A stretch of 64,000 nt of DNA from Nectonema munidae (lineage: Eukaryota > Nematomorpha > Nectonematoida > Nectonematidae): NCBI GenBank assembly GCA_030549495.1, contig JAUIRK010000909.1:914001-978000 (forward strand), given 5' to 3'. The notes under the pieces are model-generated. The model was not told where the DNA came from. It made no database searches and worked only from the letters and a program-made list of their open reading frames with translations. Shown here one piece after another: positions 58,401-64,000 of the stretch. The position numbers were made by a program, and so were the translations under genes. Position 1 is the first letter of the stretch; every line of letters starts with the position of its first letter.

Positions 58401-61400
58401 TTAATATGCAAATAACATAATAAATATTGTATTCATCACACTCCATTGCATTATTTATTTAACTCAATCAAAACATATGACAATTAGAATTTCAAAAAAT
58501 AGATTTATAAATTGTATTTTTAATTAATAATTATTTTTTAGTGATTCTATGTCAATGTGTGTATATACAGAAAATGCCTAGAAACTAGCTTATTGCCTGA
58601 GGCACAAAAAATTTACATCGGGAGGGGACGAGCGGATAAAGTAAAAGACTTAATATCAAATAAAATATATATCAAATTGCTAAGAAATTTAGGGTCAGTT
58701 ATACTAAAATACATTTTGAAATGGACTATTGTAAAAAATTTCAAAATTAAAGTTAATTGAAATTATAGAAACATTCAAAATGTTTACAAAGTTGAAGAAG
58801 AGAATTTAATCTGACATTTTATTGTTAGTTTGTATTAAAACAAAAGAGCATAATAGTCAAATATAATTTGGGTCAAGGTAAAGTCTTCTATAATAATAAA
58901 GCTTTTAAGTTGGAGCGAGTAATATAAGAAATCATCCTTATTTTTACAGAGCTAAGCCGTATTTATTGAAGAGTATATTTTTTTTCTAAACATGGAGGTT
59001 TATGATGTTACCGATACATCAGTTATATTCAGGGCGAGGAAAAATTGACCCAAAAAATTGACTTCTACTCAGAGAAAAAATTGACTTTATTGATCTTTTA
59101 AAGTTTCATTGAATTGAACAACTAAGAACACTTTAGAGAAAGTATTGAAAATTATTTCAAAGAATCCATGACTTTGTAATACAACATAAAATTAATGACA
59201 TTTTCTGATTTAAAATTCGATCATTTTCTAGCAGTTTTTTCAGTTTAGAAAAAGATCTTTCTACTTCTGAAGTTAAAACTTGACAATTTTGTAATTTGGG
59301 ATAAGTACTGCGAGAGATTTGAGAGTTTTCCATATTCATGATTTTATTGATTTCATTTTATTTGAATCTATTTTCAAGATAACTTTTAACGCCACATTCG
59401 TCTTAAATGAAATAATGTTGAAACAAGTAAGGGCATCTTCGACTGAAAAAGTCTCTATGTTGACTTTTTTCGACTAAATCAATGAATCGTGAATATTCTC
59501 TAATTATTGTTAGCAAGTTTTGACACAGATTTTCTTTTCTTAACAATTTCTTGATATTTGGCAATAAAATTCCATCATCTTCATCATTTTAATTTTTTCA
59601 TTGCTGGAAGATTTTAATGGAAATATTTTGCTGCTTGCAACCAATTTGTCAATTTCATTACAATTAGAACTGAAGTGTAGCCGATAGGTTTGAAAAGAGA
59701 ATCTTTTTTTCTATTACTAATTTTGATGCCGGTAATCTACAATTTTGCAGGATTTAACTTTTAAGGTAAACTTGTGTAAAAGATGTGAAAAACATGCAAT
59801 GATAAAAAAATTTTGGAATAAAATTCCATAACTTCTGCAGCGGATATATCGTATGTAACCGCGTTTGTCAACAAAAAACTTCTTCATGTTTAACCTCAGT
59901 CAGGCAAACTTTACAGTAAAACCTTTTATTGGATGAAAAAAAGTCCAACTATTGTGGAAGTGTTGATATAAAGAAGAATTCTTGTATGTATCGCTTATAA
60001 CAATTTTAGGCACATTAAATCAAAAAGTGTTAAATATAAAAATTGACTTTATTGACCTAAACTCGAAAAATTGACTTTTATTGACTTAAAAATTTGAAAT
60101 TAGTTCAAAATTTTTTAGACTAAACAAGTAGAGATCTTCTTCAAAGGGTTTTTGCTAAACGGAAATAAAAGTTGACTTTATTGACTTTTATTCGCCCTGA
60201 TTTTAAAATCTATGCTATCCTCTTCATGAAAATATTGAAGGTGAAAATTTTTGTTGCGTGAAAAAATCATGTCTAATATTTTTGAAGGATGCCAATTTTT
60301 CAAATAAAAATGAAATCTAGTGATTCAAAGATCAAATCTCAGTAATCGTTAAGGGGTTGTTTTAATGCTATTTAATATATTCTTTTTCTTCAAAAATACG
60401 CATAAAATGAAACCAAGGTCACGAGTAGGCTTTGCTAAGATATTCGGCTTTGATAACACAAGCTGTTTGGGTGCGACTAGCATCAAACCTTCTTTGCTCA
60501 TAGTTGGACACAAGCGACGCAATTATCCTTTCTTGATGAAAACACGCCAAAATAAAAACTATATTTCATTATATTCAAATATGATGGCATCTGAATATAT
60601 AAAATACTCCCATGTTTTGAGAGGGAGCCGGAGTCGTAATGATTATTACGAGACCAACTTCGATTCTAAAAATAGTTATCTTCATAATTGTTAGATTAAA
60701 AATAGATTCATAGACACTCAGTGACCAATGCGGCAAAAACTCAACATAAAAATGTTTTCCATTTTAGTCGAACATTGCATTTTTGCAACTCATAGAAAAG
60801 ACTGAAAAATTCAATATAATAAAAGAATGATTTTTTTGTTACACAAATAAATTGTAAAGTTGTAAAGCAACAAGACTCAGTTTATGAGTAGAAAATTTTG
60901 AATGAAATTCTTTTAAAAATATATTTTAGGATAAATTGAGTTTTTGAATTCAATTGTTTTCGCTTACATAAAAGTCATAGACAATAATTTGAAAATCTTT
61001 TGGAAGACAATGAAAGAAAGATACTAAACTACAAATACAAACCAAATAAAAATTTTAATAAATTATGTTGAAGAAAATATATCAAACATTTTGTGTTGCA
61101 TCATAAAGCAGAAGCCTGTAAGATTCAGGACATCTTCCAATGACTATCTAAAATTGACATTCACAAATTCCCTTGAAATATGAGACATGTAATCACACTT
61201 TTAACATTAGTTATAGATCGAAATTAACTAGTGAGTGAGTATTTTATAACTATATTTTAATTATATATATTTAAATAAATAGATTTTATAATTTAAAGTT
61301 GGAAATTTATAATACTTTAAACAGAAAAGTTGATTTTGCATAATTATAAATTACAAATAGGTGTAGTAGGAGTCGAAAAATATTTTTCCGACTTCACAAC

Positions 61401-62782
61401 CCTGCATAAATCTATCCTTCATTTCTTATATGTAAATGTATAATGTTTTGAGGAAATAATTTTATATTATTAAAATAAAAATGTCTATGAGTTAAACGAG
61501 TTATATAAGAGATTAAATGAAAATACTAATTTTGAAAAACTTTGATTCAGAAAAGAATTCTAATGTTTCAGCGACTTTAGCAGCACTCTATGTGTCTCTC
61601 TGATAGCTTACAGATAAAAATTTGTTGCGCTGCTTTATCAGTCTTGGAGAGAGATACGCGTAAAAAATAAAGCAATTAGCACTGAACTACTCAAACGATA
61701 ATCACTAACAGAAATACCAATAGTGAATAAGTACTACACTTACACATAACAGCTGCTGGGAAATTGTAAGGAAATTTCTACGCCCTAACCTTGTGAGCAT
61801 TTTTAGAAAGAAAAGTGTTGATTCAATTTCCAATAAAAAATGTTTTTTACTCACTGATAACGCAGATAGTAAGATAGCGCAATGTACTCGCCAACAACAA
61901 CCACCAAACAAATTAAAAAATATACTTCAATTAATTATAAAAATATCGTTACCAAATCACTACGTTTTTTGAAACTTTTCGGACAGTAAGAACAAAAATT
62001 AGGAAACTTTCTTAGTCTGGCACGATCTATATTAATTTTATCAAGAGAACTGAGATTCGAATCATATTCGTATGATTTGTTCATGTCCAGAAGAACAGTT
62101 CTCCCGACGGAGGCAGCAGTGGAGCATGAATCCGTGCTTATTCCGACTGAAGATGAAGGCGTAGAACAGTTTGCTGCGTTCCTTTTTTCTTCGTTAGGGC
62201 GATAAGAAGTAGGCGTGGAATTGTCGGAAACAACTTTGTGAGATATGACGTCAGAGATGAGACTTTTTGAGTAAATACCATTCACACATGAGTTATACTT
62301 AAAGTAAAATTAAATACAAACTTTAAGGGCACATTATTTATTGGAACTTATTTACTATAAACAGTATGCACCTTTATAAGCAAAATTAATTTTTAACCGT
62401 TTAAAGAAAGGATTAAGAAAGCATCAGGCGATATCTATTGAAAAGCATACGATTCATATTTGTAAAGTCGACAATTGTCCACTCAGGTCATTAACCGGTT
62501 AAATTTGTATTCATGACAAATGAAAATAGTATATAAAAAGCCTGGTTTTGATTATACAAGCGCATAAGAACTAAAGAGAGAATTCTCTTTTTGATTTAAA
62601 TGAGAATAAATAATTAGTGAAATAAAAAAACTTACACTAGGTTTTTTCCCCTTATTTCTGGTATTGATGGAATTCAGGGAGCCCATACTGTCCTCGAGTA
62701 ACAAGGCGTCGTTGTATTGAATAACTTCTGAAATGTTTGAAGGCGAGAAAAAGGGCAATGAAACAGCGTCCTTTCTATACAT
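49425..62782 (-). CDS. C2H2 zinc-finger protein, multi-exon, ZNF236-like finger block
   Basis: Minus strand. Exons with agreeing GT-AG phases: 62782-62636 (ATG directly after an in-frame TAA), 62297-61953, 58133-57963, 56434-56240, 56201-56030, 53233-52911 and a last exon 49565-49425 (strong acceptor TTTTTTCATTTTCTGCAG, ends [12 protein letters not shown] then stop). The fingers are [21 protein letters not shown] (split by a phase-0 intron), [42 protein letters not shown] and [20 protein letters not shown]. The order KKx[24 protein letters not shown] and FRTSGHRK with TGERP linkers matches part of ZNF236 as I recall it. The rest is Ser/Thr/Asn-rich, as in a transcriptional regulator. Exon 51773-51501 (next entry) offers another 3' end. 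Codons are intact throughout. More upstream exons are possible. Confidence 0.8.
50705..51013 (-). other. Unassigned open frame in the zinc-finger gene's last intron
   Basis: A 102-codon minus-strand frame; the plus strand also has a 122-codon frame (50839-51207). Neither shows a domain I recognise. The minus-strand product is Lys/Leu/Cys-rich with [20 protein letters not shown]. It may be an eroded element. No splice context ties it to the neighbouring exons. Confidence 0.2.
51487..51773 (-). CDS. Alternative 3' exon with further zinc fingers
   Basis: Minus strand, acceptor CAATAG, open in phase 0, so it can join the 53233-52911 exon (which ends in phase 0) in place of 49565-49425. It encodes a Ser-rich stretch, then finger [20 protein letters not shown] with its last His, then FNCAYCNK, the start of another finger. 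The frame stops soon after. Alternatively a weak donor (GTCATT after CNK, 51500) continues it in phase 0. Two-finger 3' exons used alternatively are known in BTB-zinc-finger genes such as lola. It could also be a skipped internal exon. Confidence 0.6.
53234..56029. other. Intron of the zinc-finger gene, nothing recognised
   Basis: AT-rich. The minus-strand frame 54569-54366 has an exon-like look (a possible donor GTAACT after its last codons), but no family match and no fitting acceptor. Low-grade CAA repeats lie near 55060. Confidence 0.4.
59030..60199 (-). mobile_element. Deleted hAT of family A in a zinc-finger gene intron
   Basis: Ends CAGGGCGAGGAAAAATTGAC (left) and, reverse-complemented at the right, CAGGGCGAATAAAAGTCAAT. 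Both have subterminal TTGACTTTATTGAC words, the same pattern as the hAT at 38665-40895. On the minus strand the frame 59339-59157 keeps [20 protein letters not shown], the dimerisation motif of that family. Most of the transposase is missing or shredded. About 1.17 kb. It lies in the intron between exons 2 and 3 of the zinc-finger gene. Confidence 0.75.
60365..60694 (+). other. Unassigned open frame inside the zinc-finger intron
   Basis: A 109-codon plus-strand frame, with composition less AT-rich than its flanks from about 60405 on ([18 protein letters not shown], then many Tyr/Ser/Asn). I recognise no domain and no splice partners. Probably chance or a repeat relic. Confidence 0.2.
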
Positions 62783-63258
62783 TTAAAAAAATAACGTGAA
62801 ATATTATAGGAAAAAGGAAGAGAAATTACTTTTAAATTCAATATATGTAAAATGAAAGAATAATTGTATTAAGTCATTCAAAATAGAACAAAATTTATAC
62901 ATAATAGTATATCCTATTTTTAGATACAAGGTAAAAAATTTGATTTCTATTTTGAATCTAAAAATTATGTTCGTGCTCACATAGCATGAAAGAAAGAAGG
63001 AATTTAATAAACAGCAAACATCGATTCTTTCAAATAGTCTCGTTAATGCAAAATATTCTTTTTTTGTTAATATAATATTTCAAGATTTTAGTTGTTCAGG
63101 TTACGCCTAAATATCCTATAAGAAGTCTGAGACTATCGCAGAATGGAAAATTCTTCTCAGTGTAATAAGACTTTTCATATCTAGCTTATTAGTTATAAAA
63201 TTCTAAAATACTTTTATATTACTTTAGTTTTACTATAATAATTAATCTCCATTAATAA

Positions 63259-63389
63259 CCCATTTAAGGCCAAGCAAAGCAGATGATATCTAAAAAAAAC
63301 GCAGACGATTTATATTCAAAGTCATTGAAAAAAGCAGACGAAGATGAAATTACTTATGTTCCAAAATAGGAACATTGGCCGTAAATGGG
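63259..63389. mobile_element. piggyBac-type MITE, about 130 bp
   Basis: Inverted ends CCCATTTAAGGCCAA and (right, reverse complement) CCCATTTACGGCCAA differ at one base. The right side is followed by TTAA (63390-63393) and the left preceded by a near TTAA (ATAA). Inside is TATGTTCCAAAATAGGAACA, which echoes the palindrome near the left end of piggyBac no. 3 (32011). No coding capacity. Confidence 0.68.
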
Positions 63390-64000
63390 TTAAGCCACAC
63401 CCAATGTTATGTGGGTATCGACATTAAAAACTTTGTGGAGCGGGAACGAACGAAAATATCAAATGGGGGCATAACTACTTTCCTCCACTTCTAGTATCCA
63501 CAGGCTCAACAAACTACAGTGTATAAAAATTAAAAGCGTGCAATATCCTACATAATTTCAACCCCTCCCTTACCCCGACCCATAGGAGGACATAGTATTT
63601 GTCTTTTTAACTAGTTATTGTCAGGATGAAAAATCTTTTTATGAAGCCTGAAAACTTGGTTCTACCATGTGGCAACAGAGATTATATCATAGTTGAGTCT
63701 ATGATGTAGAAGTTTTTTTTAGAAAAAGAACCAATACTGCAACGGGAATAAGATGGAATCGTTTTGTAAGAAAATCCAAAAATTATTTATCCGCTGCCTC
63801 AACATTCTAAGAGCAAACGATATAATTGCTCTTGTCAGGAACCATTATATAAGAACTCATCACAGCATGTTATTTGTTTTGATACAAGAAAGGAAGATGT
63901 AAATCGCATGATGAATTGGATGCCTTTTTTTCTATATCTTAGGATTGAATGTGATTTATCATAGCGTTAAAATCTTGTCTAACTAATTTTTATTGTTATA

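Noticed and set aside
1-64000. LTR retroelement, virus-like element, CRISPR array, operon or riboswitch
   Set aside because: No gag-protease-integrase block, long terminal repeats, capsid-like frame or spaced palindromic array was seen. The only reverse transcriptase belongs to a LINE with an endonuclease of the apurinic type.

Overview
This is a eukaryotic, animal window. It is very AT-rich (I judge about 70% A+T), its host genes are split by GT-AG introns, poly(A) signals are visible, and most of the sequence is decayed DNA transposons (hAT, piggyBac, Tigger/pogo, a Harbinger MITE), one Jockey/CR1-type LINE, tRNA-derived SINEs and satellite-like repeats. Protein matches suggest an invertebrate. 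An arthropod such as a parasitic copepod is my guess from base composition and repeat types; Hydra-like AT-rich genomes are an alternative. No bacterial, CRISPR, LTR-retroelement or virus-like element was recognised.

Host genes. (1) The 5' end of GHITM/TMBIM5, a mitochondrial inner-membrane protein, lies on the minus strand at 1269-1608; the rest of the gene is beyond the left edge, with a hAT remnant (1-1078) in its intron. (2) Ribosomal protein L22e is on the plus strand: three clean coding exons at 17851-18000, 18878-18999 and 21161-21290, in frame with each other, with a poly(A) signal. Its introns hold a hAT MITE, a pogo remnant and a SINE. (3) A single-exon rhodopsin-like GPCR is at 36537-37664 (+). 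(4) A multi-exon C2H2 zinc-finger gene on the minus strand runs from 62782 to about 49425. Its finger block looks like ZNF236, and it seems to have two alternative 3' ends.

Repeats, left to right. 4.8-7.7 kb: a hAT MITE, then a 2.4 kb palindromic element whose arms are a roughly 42-bp tandem repeat, with a SINE inside it. 10.0-13.5 kb: a LINE. 14.5-17.1 kb: a piggyBac, a hAT tail, a Harbinger MITE and a Cys-rich exon. 22.35-30.2 kb: the most striking region, an old unclassified protein-coding element split by a piggyBac, a Tigger MITE and a full Tigger, the last carrying a hAT with a perfect 8-bp target duplication. 30.7-31.2 kb: a 72-bp minisatellite, seven copies. 31.9-33.3 kb: a third piggyBac. 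38.7-45.3 kb: two hATs and a second unclassified transposase-like family. 59.0-60.2 kb: a deleted hAT related to the one at 38.7 kb. 63.26-63.39 kb: a piggyBac-type MITE.

The host genes have no evident functional link. The window reads as ordinary animal genes embedded in layered transposon debris, so nesting gives a relative order of insertions. Spans of 45.3-49.2 kb, 34.4-36.5 kb, 7.7-10.0 kb and most zinc-finger introns hold nothing I can name.
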